DNA of 24,730 nucleotides, taken from positions 1-24,730 of the forward strand of contig JBAWVW010000024.1 in NCBI GenBank assembly GCA_037147055.1. Direction: 5' to 3'. The translations under genes were made by a program, and so were the position numbers. Positions 6,644-14,309 of this stretch are shown here, one piece after another. The stretch is from Casp-actino8 sp037147055. GTDB lineage: Bacteria > Actinomycetota > Acidimicrobiia > Acidimicrobiales > Ilumatobacteraceae. The notes under the pieces are model-generated. The model ran no database searches. It saw only the letters and a list, made by a program, of their open reading frames with translations, and was not told the DNA's origin. Position 1 is the first letter of the stretch, and every line of letters starts with the position of its first letter.

Positions 6644-9176
6644 CTCTTTGACGCTCCAAGATTTGTTGCAAGCCTTTTGCTGACTGGGCAATATCGTGTT
6701 CGCTAAAGAATGACTGGACAGTATTCGCGACCTCAGGAGTATTGAGAAATTGCACTGTGCCCACCATGCGCACGATGGTGTTGATCGGGAAAAGTTTTTG
6801 AGCTTGATCCCAGAAATGTTGGACAAAATCCCAAGCTAAGTGTCCGTTGACTCGAGCCCTGATGCACTGCGCCAATACAAAGGGTGCGTTCTGGTTTTTT
6901 ACCTCTCCACTGACCGCGAAATTGCAGGTACGAAGAAGTAGTTGTGGATCATCAAACTCCGCCAACGCGTAGAGATATCGCAGTTGTTCTTGCGGATTCT
7001 CAGCACTTTGAAATTTGCTCAACATATATTCGTAATCTTCCTCATTGCCACTGCTGGCCACGACAGTGGTCGCTGCCGCAATCAAATCCGGATGGATTGT
7101 TGCGTCACTACCTTGATGACCAAACTCAATCAAACGACAACGCTCTTGAGCAGTGAGATCATTTCCATTGATCGCCAGCAAAGTCACGAGAAGTCCGCGC
7201 AATTTGCCACGCAAATCATCCTCGTTTGCCCCTTGCTCCCAGCCAATATCAGCGAGTGCGGGAGCGACCAGCGAGCAAATGCGTTTTTCCAATTTCGGCA
7301 ATTCTGAGTTGCTCATCAGACGGGCACAACTGCGTAGACCTATGGCGATCGCTTGCCAAACTGCGAGATCGCGCTCGGAAGAGAATTCTTCAACTAAAGA
7401 AATAAATTCAATGGCTTGCAGTCGTCCAGCAACGACGGCATTCCAAGCATCGTCAACCAAACTGTAACGCTCAATCGTCGCCAGAGATGCAATCTCGGTT
7501 CCCTGTAGACGATTGAGTAGTTCGGGGGCGTAAGCGACGCGGTAATAGCCGTAGCCTCCTGCATTGACCACGATTGTGGCTTGCGGATCGATGATCGCGA
7601 CCTGAAGTGAATCGCCAATCAGTAGATGCTTACTGACCTGATCATTGATGCGGATGTGTATCGGAACGAGCCATGTCTGGGGGAGAGCGAGTGAATCATG
7701 GTCAAAGGAAAATCGTTGTTGGCGCAAGGTCAGGGTATTGCCAGCCGAATTGAGTTCGGCAGTGATCAGAGGGTAACCCGGCTGCCAAATCCATGAATCC
7801 ATCAACTCACGCACTGGCTCGCTGCCGTGTTGAGCGGCTGCGTATTCAATGGAATCCCAAAGGTCACTGGTCTCAGTGTTGGCGTAGGAATGTTTACGGA
7901 GATAGTGGCGTACCCCTTCCCGGAACCGATCCTCGCCGAGAAACTGCTCAAGCATGCGCAACAGTGAGCCGCCCTTTTCATATGTCAGGACATCGAACAT
8001 ACCCTCGCAATCCTGCGGTGAACGTACTTCAAATTCCACAGACCGAGTGTTGACTAATGAGTCCACCTCAAATGCGGCGGATCGTGAAAGTGAAAAGCTT
8101 GTCCATCGTTCCCAGGAAGGTTTAAAGGAATTGACAGCCGCGACTTCCATAAAGGTAGCGAATGCTTCATTCAACCAAATGCCATTCCACCATGTCATTG
8201 TGACAAGATCGCCAAACCACATGTGCGCCAATTCGTGGCTCACGACATCGGCCACGTTTTGTCGTTCAGCCTGCGTGCTGGTGACTGGGTCAACAAGCAG
8301 CAAACTTTCGCGGTAAGTGATGCAGCCGACATTCTCCATCGCTCCGGCAGCGAAGTCAGGTAAGGCAACCATGTCAATTTTGGCATCGGGATATGGAATG
8401 CCGTAGTAGTCAACGAACCAGCGCAGGCTCTTGGTGCCAACGTCTAGGGCGAAATCGGTGAGGTGACCTTTGCCGGGTACATGGATAACACGCAGAGGTA
8501 CACCATCGACATCGATGGCCTGAGTTGCCTCAAGTTTTCCGACAATAAAGGCAACGAGGTAGGTGCTCATCGACATCGTGTCCGCAAATTTCACGGCGAC
8601 TTTTTTCTGCTCGTCGGTGCGTTCAAGCCGAGTTCGGGAGATCTCTGGACCATTGCTGATCGCCATATGCTCAACATCGGTTATCAGAGTTATGGAGAAC
8701 ACGGCCTTGAAATCGGGTTCATCAAAGCAAGGAAATGCCCGACGACAATCAGTGGATTGCATTTGCGACGCAGCGATGACCTGAGTGGTGCCCTCTTCGT
8801 CGGTATAGGTACTGCGGTAGAAGCCGCGCAACTTGTCATTGAGAATTCCTGTGAAAGTGATATCAATCATGGCTGTGCCTGGAAGTAAATCTTCGAGCAG
8901 ACCGATCAGGAGGCGGTCAGATTCTTCATCCACTCGGAATGGTGAGGGGAGACCATCAACGAAAACAGAGATGATCTCTAAGTCCTTGGAATTTATGACA
9001 ATCATTCGGGTTGATGAGGTAACTTCCGCAGTGATAGTGACCTGACCAGCGAAGGTTGCCTCGGCTAATTGAGGTTCAAGTTCAATCTCGTAGCGATGAG
9101 GGACGATGTGTCGTGGTAATCGATAGGGATCTAGTTGGTCTTCAGGATCAGACACTTTGGGGGAATTACTACTCAT
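6591..9176 (-). CDS. pepN: M1-family zinc aminopeptidase (PepN-like)
   Basis: An 861-residue aminopeptidase that removes N-terminal residues from peptides, probably in the cytoplasm since no signal peptide is visible. The substrate-anchoring GAMEN motif is at 278-282, the zinc site HELAH at 314-318 and the third ligand E337 in NEAFA. An ERAP1-like helical domain fills the C-terminal half. Length and motif spacing are normal. The ATG at 9176 has TACGCT exactly six bases before it and no ribosome site, so a leaderless mRNA is likely. It is divergent from the kinase gene at 9259 and overlaps apbE at its 3' end. The sequence looks closer to the ERAP1/F3 branch than to the E. coli PepN branch, so the symbol is generic. 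Confidence 0.95.
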   Translation of the reverse strand: MSSNSPKVSDPEDQLDPYRLPRHIVPHRYEIELEPQLAEATFAGQVTITAEVTSSTRMIVINSKDLEIISVFVDGLPSPFRVDEESDRLLIGLLEDLLPGTAMIDITFTGILNDKLRGFYRSTYTDEEGTTQVIAASQMQSTDCRRAFPCFDEPDFKAVFSITLITDVEHMAISNGPEISRTRLERTDEQKKVAVKFADTMSMSTYLVAFIVGKLEATQAIDVDGVPLRVIHVPGKGHLTDFALDVGTKSLRWFVDYYGIPYPDAKIDMVALPDFAAGAMENVGCITYRESLLLVDPVTSTQAERQNVADVVSHELAHMWFGDLVTMTWWNGIWLNEAFATFMEVAAVNSFKPSWERWTSFSLSRSAAFEVDSLVNTRSVEFEVRSPQDCEGMFDVLTYEKGGSLLRMLEQFLGEDRFREGVRHYLRKHSYANTETSDLWDSIEYAAAQHGSEPVRELMDSWIWQPGYPLITAELNSAGNTLTLRQQRFSFDHDSLALPQTWLVPIHIRINDQVSKHLLIGDSLQVAIIDPQATIVVNAGGYGYYRVAYAPELLNRLQGTEIASLATIERYSLVDDAWNAVVAGRLQAIEFISLVEEFSSERDLAVWQAIAIGLRSCARLMSNSELPKLEKRICSLVAPALADIGWEQGANEDDLRGKLRGLLVTLLAINGNDLTAQERCRLIEFGHQGSDATIHPDLIAAATTVVASSGNEEDYEYMLSKFQSAENPQEQLRYLYALAEFDDPQLLLRTCNFAVSGEVKNQNAPFVLAQCIRARVNGHLAWDFVQHFWDQAQKLFPINTIVRMVGTVQFLNTPEVANTVQSFFSEHDIAQSAKGLQQILERQRVNTALRLREESRLSAQL

Positions 9177-9182
9177 CGCTTG

Positions 9183-9188
9183 AGCGTA
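9183..9188 (-). promoter_or_regulatory. Leaderless -10 box of pepN
   Basis: Minus-strand TACGCT, then CAAGCG, then the ATG at 9176. The spacing places the transcription start on the A of ATG. No good -35 box is visible. Confidence 0.5.
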
Positions 9189-9258
9189 GCGTTGAATGAC
9201 ACAGCAGGACTATGTGAAACCTTCTTCGGGGCTACTTCGCCGAGTAGCGTAGAATCTC

Positions 9259-10260
9259 GTGTCCACCCAGTCCGAAAATGCTCCGATCTACGATGTCGTA
9301 GGTATTGGTAATGCCTTAGTTGATGTCATTGGTGAGGCCGATGACGCTTTCATTACCGCACAATCTTTGGTCAAAGGTTCAATGACTTTGATTGACAGCG
9401 ATCGTGCGCATCATCTGTATCGAGCCATAGGGACCGCCGTCGAGATGAGCGGTGGTTCAGCAGCAAACACGGTTTGCGGAGTCGCCAGTTTTGGAGGCAA
9501 GGCTGCTTATATTGGCAAAGTGAGTGAAGATGATTTGGGACAAGTCTTCGGCCACGATCTGCTCGCTGTCGGAGTGCATTTCAGCCCAGGACAGCCGCTT
9601 GAAGGGATTGCTACCGGACGCTGCATCATCGTGGTGACCCCTGACGCCCAGCGCACGATGAATACCTTTTTGGGAGTGTCGTCTTTCATGGAACCTGCTG
9701 ATGTTGCTGTCGACGTTGTTGCTGCCGGAAAAGTGCTCTACATGGAGGGTTATCTTTTTGATCGCGATGACGCCAAGGCCGCTTTTCGCCATGCTGCGCG
9801 AGTCGCCCATGCAGCCGGCAGGGAAGTGTCGTTGAGTCTCTCGGATAGTTTTTGCGTGGATCGTCACCGCGAGGATTTCCGAGCGTTGGTCGCTGACGAG
9901 GTTGACATTTTGTTCGGTAATGAACAGGAGTTGCTATCGCTGTATCAACTGCAGAGTTTTCAAGATGCAGTAGATGCCGTTCGACGTGATAGTTCTCTAG
10001 CGGTGATCACGCGTGGACCGCGCGGGGCATCCATCATCACTCGCGACGAGGTGCTTGAAGTTCCCGCGCAGGATGTTCCTCATGTCATTGATACCACCGG
10101 CGCGGGAGACCTTTATGCCGCAGGATTTCTCTTTGGTTACACCAACGGATACTCCCTTGAGAATTCTGCGATGTTGGGTTCGGTAGCGGCTGGGGAGGTC
10201 ATTTCCCATGTCGGTCCGCGTCCACTAGTGGAGTTACGTACGCTATTGCCACAGGTCTGA
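9259..10260 (+). CDS. PfkB-family carbohydrate/nucleoside kinase (adenosine-kinase-like)
   Basis: A 333-residue ribokinase-fold kinase. The N-terminal GIGNALVDVIG and SGGSAANT (about 74-81) are PfkB substrate-site signatures. The C-terminal DTTGAGDLYAAGF holds the anion hole and catalytic base D284. The fold and length match the adenosine kinase/sugar kinase group common in actinobacteria, but the exact substrate cannot be assigned. The start is the GTG at 9259, the only one that keeps the conserved first strand; TAGCGT (9245-9250) or TAGAAT (9250-9255) may be the -10 box. The mutase gene follows after six bases. A kinase plus a PmmB-type mutase would fit salvage of nucleosides and pentose phosphates (inference). 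Confidence 0.9.
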   Translation: MSTQSENAPIYDVVGIGNALVDVIGEADDAFITAQSLVKGSMTLIDSDRAHHLYRAIGTAVEMSGGSAANTVCGVASFGGKAAYIGKVSEDDLGQVFGHDLLAVGVHFSPGQPLEGIATGRCIIVVTPDAQRTMNTFLGVSSFMEPADVAVDVVAAGKVLYMEGYLFDRDDAKAAFRHAARVAHAAGREVSLSLSDSFCVDRHREDFRALVADEVDILFGNEQELLSLYQLQSFQDAVDAVRRDSSLAVITRGPRGASIITRDEVLEVPAQDVPHVIDTTGAGDLYAAGFLFGYTNGYSLENSAMLGSVAAGEVISHVGPRPLVELRTLLPQV

Positions 10261-10266
10261 GGATGA

Positions 10267-11868
10267 ATGATGAGTCGTGAAGAGGCACAGAAATGGTTAG
10301 AGGCCGAACCTGACGAAGATATGCGCCTGCAGTTGCAAGAATTACTGGCAAATGACGAATCCCAACTTGAAGACCGCTTCAGCGGTCGGTTGATGTTTGG
10401 AACAGCCGGACTACGCGCTCCGATTATGGCTGGGCCTCTCGGGATGAACCGGTTGGTTGTGCGGCAAGCAGCAGCGGGCTTGGTGGATTACTTGTTGCGG
10501 ATAGTGCAAGGGGCATCTGAATCTGGTGTGTTGATCGGCTTTGATGCGCGTCATAAAAGCCATGACTTCGCTGTGGACACCGCTCGGGTTGCTGCGGCGC
10601 GTGGAATGAAGGCCATGTTGTTGCCCACTGTTTTGCCGACTCCAGTGTTGGCTTGGAATATCACGGCTCTTGGTGCATGTGCTGGTGTCATGGTGACGGC
10701 GAGCCATAATCCGCGTGAGGACAATGGGTACAAGGTCTATTTGGCTTCAGGTGCTCAGATCGTTCCGCCTCATGATGTGGCGATTTCTCAAGCAATCGCC
10801 ACATTTGACCCCACAAGTATTGAAGTAGCCGCCATTGATTCGCCTCTGATTCAGACCTTGGATGATTCCTGCGTCGAGAATTATCTGCAGTGGATCCCGT
10901 CGGTGCGCTTATGTCATTCGGTGCCAGCGATCAAGGTGGCTTATACGGCGATGCATGGAGTCGGAGGAGCGACCGCTCTTCGGGCTTTTGAAGCGGCCGG
11001 CTTGTCAGAACCGATTGTGGTTGATGAACAACAACAACCAGATGCGATGTTTCCGACAGTGGTCTTCCCGAACCCTGAAGAGCCTGGCGCTATGGACCGG
11101 GTGATTGAAGTTGCGCGGATATCGGAAGCTTCTCTGGCATTAGCTAATGACCCCGATGCTGACCGACTTGGAGTCGCGATACCCGTGGGTGCAACCTGGC
11201 GCTTATTGCGTGGCGATGAAATTGGCTGGTTGCTCGGTGATCACGTGCTGCGCCACACCCGAGGTGATGATCGTTTGGTCGTGACAACTTTGGTTTCATC
11301 TTCGCTTTTAGGAAAGATGGCTGCTTCACATGGTGTTGCCTATGAGGAAACATTTACTGGCTTCAAGTGGATCGCAGATGTGGCACTGCGGCACAGCGAC
11401 AAGCGTTTGGTCTTCGCCTATGAACAAGCTTTGGGATATTTAGTGGCTGATCGTCCACTCGATAAGGATGGAATCGCTGCCGCAGTGTTGATGACTGAGG
11501 TGGCTGCATTGGCTCTCGCCGAAGGGATGACTTTGCAAGGTCGACTCGATCAGATCGCACAGCGGTACGGGCGTCATGTGACGGGGGAGTTGAGCGTCAA
11601 GATGAATCCGAGTGATGGATTATTAGCGGTGGATCGTCTGCGTTCTTCTCCACCAGCAACTATTGCCGGACGGGTTGTAGTCAAGGTAGAAGACTTCAAG
11701 GAAGCCAATTTGTTGCGCTTGTGGCTTGATGAAGTTGGTGGGGCAGGTGTGCGGCTACAGGTGCGTCCAAGTGGAACCGAACCGAAGGTCAAGTTGTACG
11801 GCGAAACAGTGGATGCGGAACCAGATACTTTGCAATCGCTATTGTCAGCCCTTGCATCAATCCTCTAA
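10267..11868 (+). CDS. pmmB: Phosphohexo/pentomutase, PmmB/PGM2 type
   Basis: A 533-residue alpha-D-phosphohexomutase-superfamily enzyme that moves phosphate between C1 and C6 (or C5) of a sugar phosphate. The phosphoserine is S146 in TASHNP, the metal loop is NDPDADR (D295, D297, D299), GFKWIADV is the sugar-facing loop, and RPSGTEPKVKLY near the C-terminus binds the phosphate. Length and the N-terminal AQKWLEAEPDEDMR pattern match the PmmB/PGM2 group, whose members act on hexose or pentose phosphates. Two adjacent ATGs (10267, 10270) follow a CTGAGGA ribosome site; the second has the better spacing. It is cotranscribed with the PfkB kinase. A 42-nt structured repeat begins 13 bases after the stop. 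Confidence 0.92.
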   Translation: MMSREEAQKWLEAEPDEDMRLQLQELLANDESQLEDRFSGRLMFGTAGLRAPIMAGPLGMNRLVVRQAAAGLVDYLLRIVQGASESGVLIGFDARHKSHDFAVDTARVAAARGMKAMLLPTVLPTPVLAWNITALGACAGVMVTASHNPREDNGYKVYLASGAQIVPPHDVAISQAIATFDPTSIEVAAIDSPLIQTLDDSCVENYLQWIPSVRLCHSVPAIKVAYTAMHGVGGATALRAFEAAGLSEPIVVDEQQQPDAMFPTVVFPNPEEPGAMDRVIEVARISEASLALANDPDADRLGVAIPVGATWRLLRGDEIGWLLGDHVLRHTRGDDRLVVTTLVSSSLLGKMAASHGVAYEETFTGFKWIADVALRHSDKRLVFAYEQALGYLVADRPLDKDGIAAAVLMTEVAALALAEGMTLQGRLDQIAQRYGRHVTGELSVKMNPSDGLLAVDRLRSSPPATIAGRVVVKVEDFKEANLLRLWLDEVGGAGVRLQVRPSGTEPKVKLYGETVDAEPDTLQSLLSALASIL

Positions 11869-11881
11869 CTGCCCTCAACCC

Positions 11882-11923
11882 TTGGGCGCGAAAACATGCC
11901 AGGTTTGGCACCTTTGACGCCCA
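11882..11923 (+). repeat. 42-nt structured repeat, left copy
   Basis: Begins TTGGGCGCGAAAAC and ends TTTGACGCCCA. It matches the reverse complement of 12888-12929 at 36 of 42 positions. It folds with an outer stem TGGGCG/CGCCCA, a middle A/T stem and an inner stem TGCCA/TGGCA closing on GGTT. No T-run follows, so it is not a standard intrinsic terminator. Confidence 0.85.
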
Positions 11924-11983
11924 TCTCCGTGAATTCGGGTGGTCAGCACACAGTACTGCATGGGGAATTTATGGAAAACGGAA

Positions 11984-12907
11984 ATGAATCGAATTTTCTC
12001 TCAGCAGTTCGGGATGATTTCTACGCGGCAACTCGTGGCTACAGGAGTTTCTGAGCGGACGATCAGGAGGATGTCCACGGACGGAAGTTTGATGACTGTT
12101 CTACCCGGGGTTTTCCGCGCTCCAACATGGCCAATGGGCCGCCAGCAACTTATGGTCGCTGGCTGTCTGAGGAATTCTTCTGCGGCTTTGGCTTTCACCA
12201 CAGCAGGACAATTGCACGGGTTGCGCAAGATGTTTGATGACCGGGTTCATTTATTAGTGCCGCATGGAGCGAGTCCCGAGTTGTCTGGCCTAATTGTTCA
12301 CCGGTGTCGGCGGATTGACTCAGAAGATATCGTTGAAATTGATGGAGGGATGCGAGTCACTTCGGTAGCGCGAACGCTCTTTGATGTTGGCGGAGTAGTT
12401 GGTCATAAGCGGGTTGTATCGGCGCTCGAGAATGCACTTGATCGAAAACTGGTGGACATTAATGCCATCAGCGAAGTGACATTGCGGCTCTATCATCGAA
12501 GACGTCCTGGTTCACGAGAAATTCGATCAGCATTGATGATGCGAAGTTCTTGGAGTTCGGCCCTTCAGTCCGATCTTGAAGTGCAGGTCCTTGATGCAAT
12601 TCGCCGTGCTGGACTGCCAATCCCAGAAATCCAATACGAATTATCATTTGAAGATGGGCACATCATTCGGTTTGATTTTGCGTGGCCGCATGTGCGGATT
12701 GCTTTAGAAGTGGATCATTCGTTTTGGCATGTCGGCAGTGAAGAGTCGCGGAAAGATAAGCGAAGAGATCGCCAAGCAGCAGCTCTCGGATGGCGAACGC
12801 TTCGGATCACCGAAGACGATGTTCGATTGGGACTAGACGGTGTGATTCTGGATGTCGTCGCTGCGATCAGAGCTGCAGAAATTTTCTTGGGCGTCAAAAG
12901 TGCCTGA
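11984..12907 (+). CDS. AbiEi-like winged helix plus DUF559 (Vsr-like nuclease fold) protein
   Basis: A 307-residue protein. The N-terminus (about 1-45: QQFGMISTRQL, GVSERTIRR, LPGVFRAP) looks like the winged-helix domain of AbiEi-type antitoxins. The C-terminus (about 205-290) looks like DUF559, a PD-(D/E)XK/Vsr-type fold: RFDFAWP, then ALEVD, FWH and a KRRDRQAAALGWRTLRIT block. The candidate catalytic D, E and D residues are present, so nuclease activity is possible but unproven. No AbiEii-like toxin is adjacent, so this is not a complete type IV toxin-antitoxin pair. The ATG at 11984 fits the family start; the frame is open to a GTG at 11939. The gene is bracketed by inverted 42-nt repeats, and its last codons and stop lie inside the right copy. 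Confidence 0.8.
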   Translation: MNRIFSQQFGMISTRQLVATGVSERTIRRMSTDGSLMTVLPGVFRAPTWPMGRQQLMVAGCLRNSSAALAFTTAGQLHGLRKMFDDRVHLLVPHGASPELSGLIVHRCRRIDSEDIVEIDGGMRVTSVARTLFDVGGVVGHKRVVSALENALDRKLVDINAISEVTLRLYHRRRPGSREIRSALMMRSSWSSALQSDLEVQVLDAIRRAGLPIPEIQYELSFEDGHIIRFDFAWPHVRIALEVDHSFWHVGSEESRKDKRRDRQAAALGWRTLRITEDDVRLGLDGVILDVVAAIRAAEIFLGVKSA

Positions 12908-12929
12908 ATTGGCAGGTTTTCGCGCCCAA
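12888..12929 (-). repeat. 42-nt structured repeat, right copy (inverted)
   Basis: Reverse complement of the 11882-11923 repeat, with five of the six differences within or next to the apical loop or a paired-base change (positions 15, 21, 22, 24, 25, 31). The outer stem and the inner TGCC/GGCA stem are retained. It contains the stop codon of the DUF559 gene (12905-12907) and starts six bases beyond the 3' end of the convergent 12935 gene. Confidence 0.85.
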
Positions 12930-12934
12930 CATGA

Positions 12935-13960
12935 TTATTCGGCAGTGCCGACCGGAGTTCCGTCGATGATTTGGTCAAGATATTCAGACAGTCCGTACCC
13001 GACTTTGCCCTTGTGCTCATCCGAGAGCATCTCCCAGCGCGTCATTCCCTCACTAATGCGGGTTGTTAACCACTCACCATCAGGTGACTGACGACGATTA
13101 CGTAGCGGAATCAAATTTATGACATCGCCTTTGAAACGCCATTCACGTTCGCTGCGACTTGATCTCAGCACCGCTTCAATGTGGCTGTGGTACGTATCGT
13201 CACCTTCAAAGACCGTGGTGAGTTCGGCGTGATCGCAATAATGCATCTGACCATCTTCCCAGACAAATCCTCCACGGCTTCCAGGTCCGTCCTTCTTGGC
13301 GACGCGCGACATCATGAAGCCCAAGTTCTCATCAAAGTTGGCCGTCAACCAGCGGTAGTACCAGGGAGCCTGCCAGTATCGCGGGCCCCAAGAATGGTCA
13401 CGCAAACCGAAGCCGTTGATTTCCCATTCTTGATCTCCGACGCGAATCGTGCCTCGGGCTTTGATCAATTGTTCGTAATGACCGCGAGCAAATTCTTCAC
13501 CAGGTGCTTCATGCGGGACATCAGGTTCGCCGCCGAACATACTTGAGCGACCGAGTCCCGTAAACGTGATATGCGCTTCGCATTCGGCGTAAGGATTATT
13601 TTTGAAAGCAGTTTTTGGATCAACCATTTGTTTAGGTTCTGCTAAGACCACTACCTTGCCAGAGAAATCGATACGGAGCTCTTCAAAGGGAGTGACCATC
13701 GTCCACGTCAATCCACCAGCGTCAAGTTGATCGTTATTCTCAATGGCTGGGCGCTTAAACATGAAGCCCACAGAACCATCTGGGAGGTATAAGCACACTG
13801 TCATCTCGGCGGTGCCCTCATTGGCGCGGTTACCCATCCGGAACCACCCACCTACCTTGTTGATCGGATCAAAACAGTTGATATACATGCTTTCGTTGAA
13901 GTTCGACTCGGGTCCGAGTTCGTGCATGTATTCGTCAGCGGGATCTAGTCGTATAGCCAT
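12935..13960 (-). CDS. Uncharacterised AttH/CrtC-like (DUF7065-type) protein
   Basis: A 341-residue cytoplasmic protein without signal peptide or membrane segments. Its beta-rich, Trp/Gly-rich pattern, with a central NGFGLRDHSWGPRYW block (about 180-195) and the following WYYRWLTANF, resembles lipocalin-like AttH/CrtC hydratase-fold proteins of the DUF7064/DUF7065 group (recalled, not searched). Such proteins bind or hydrate hydrophobic molecules in a few characterised cases, but the role of this branch is unknown. The ATG at 13960 is preceded by TACGGT exactly six bases upstream, so it probably has its own leaderless promoter, although it also lies only 17 bases after the small gene upstream. 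Its presence beside an SDR and the acyl-CoA genes hints at lipid or steroid metabolism (inference). Confidence 0.7.
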   Translation of the reverse strand: MAIRLDPADEYMHELGPESNFNESMYINCFDPINKVGGWFRMGNRANEGTAEMTVCLYLPDGSVGFMFKRPAIENNDQLDAGGLTWTMVTPFEELRIDFSGKVVVLAEPKQMVDPKTAFKNNPYAECEAHITFTGLGRSSMFGGEPDVPHEAPGEEFARGHYEQLIKARGTIRVGDQEWEINGFGLRDHSWGPRYWQAPWYYRWLTANFDENLGFMMSRVAKKDGPGSRGGFVWEDGQMHYCDHAELTTVFEGDDTYHSHIEAVLRSSRSEREWRFKGDVINLIPLRNRRQSPDGEWLTTRISEGMTRWEMLSDEHKGKVGYGLSEYLDQIIDGTPVGTAE

Positions 13961-13966
13961 GTTTTT

Positions 13967-13972
13967 ACCGTA
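13967..13972 (-). promoter_or_regulatory. Leaderless -10 box of the 13960 gene
   Basis: Minus-strand TACGGT, then AAAAAC, then the ATG at 13960. It sits in the 17-base gap after the upstream gene's stop. Confidence 0.5.
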
Positions 13973-13977
13973 GCCGT

Positions 13978-14307
13978 TTAGAACAGCGTCAGTTGCTCCC
14001 AGGTGACCGCCACCTCAGTCACGACCTGCCAGGTGAGTTTGCGCCGCCTGCCAGGCCGCTTGACTTCTAGGCGATCCGGCCGTAGTGAGCGTGCCGCCCC
14101 ATGGGCATCGTGCACTGTGATACTGCCATCGCGCTCCACACAAGCGATACGACCAAGTTGCCAGCGTCCCCGGTCCGCACGACGAAATCGCACCTCTTCA
14201 CCGGCGGATAACCCGATACTTCGCAAAACGGCGGATTGTTCGTCGCCGGACTTCTGGGCAGCGGCCTTGGCGGCAGCGGATGTAGGGGCAGATGCTTTGG
14301 GGGGCAT
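13978..14307 (-). CDS. Small basic protein of unknown function
   Basis: A 109-residue protein, not recognised. The first 20 residues are low-complexity Ala/Lys/Ser/Pro. The middle (about 37-85) has the rhythm of a small beta-barrel such as an SH3/Tudor-like fold (EEVRFRRADRGRWQLGRIACVER). The C-terminus is basic (KRPGRRRKL) and ends WEQLTLF. A nucleic-acid-binding role is possible but only by composition. The ATG at 14307 is two bases after the SDR stop, with GGGGACT upstream inside the SDR gene, so translation is probably coupled. A longer plus-strand frame here (14003-14560) was rejected because it runs through the certain SDR gene. Confidence 0.65.
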   Translation of the reverse strand: MPPKASAPTSAAAKAAAQKSGDEQSAVLRSIGLSAGEEVRFRRADRGRWQLGRIACVERDGSITVHDAHGAARSLRPDRLEVKRPGRRRKLTWQVVTEVAVTWEQLTLF

Positions 14308-14309
14308 GC

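Noticed and set aside
9231..9248. Inverted repeat GCTACT/AGTAGC between pepN and the PfkB kinase
   Set aside because: Only 6-bp arms with a 6-base loop; could be chance, and it has no clear relation to either -10 candidate.
11869..11938. Intrinsic terminator after the mutase gene
   Set aside because: The hairpin there is the 42-nt repeat and no T-run follows it, so a standard rho-independent terminator is not supported.
11939..12907. Complete type IV (AbiE) toxin-antitoxin system
   Set aside because: Only the AbiEi-like N-terminal domain is present, fused to DUF559; no AbiEii nucleotidyltransferase-like gene is adjacent.
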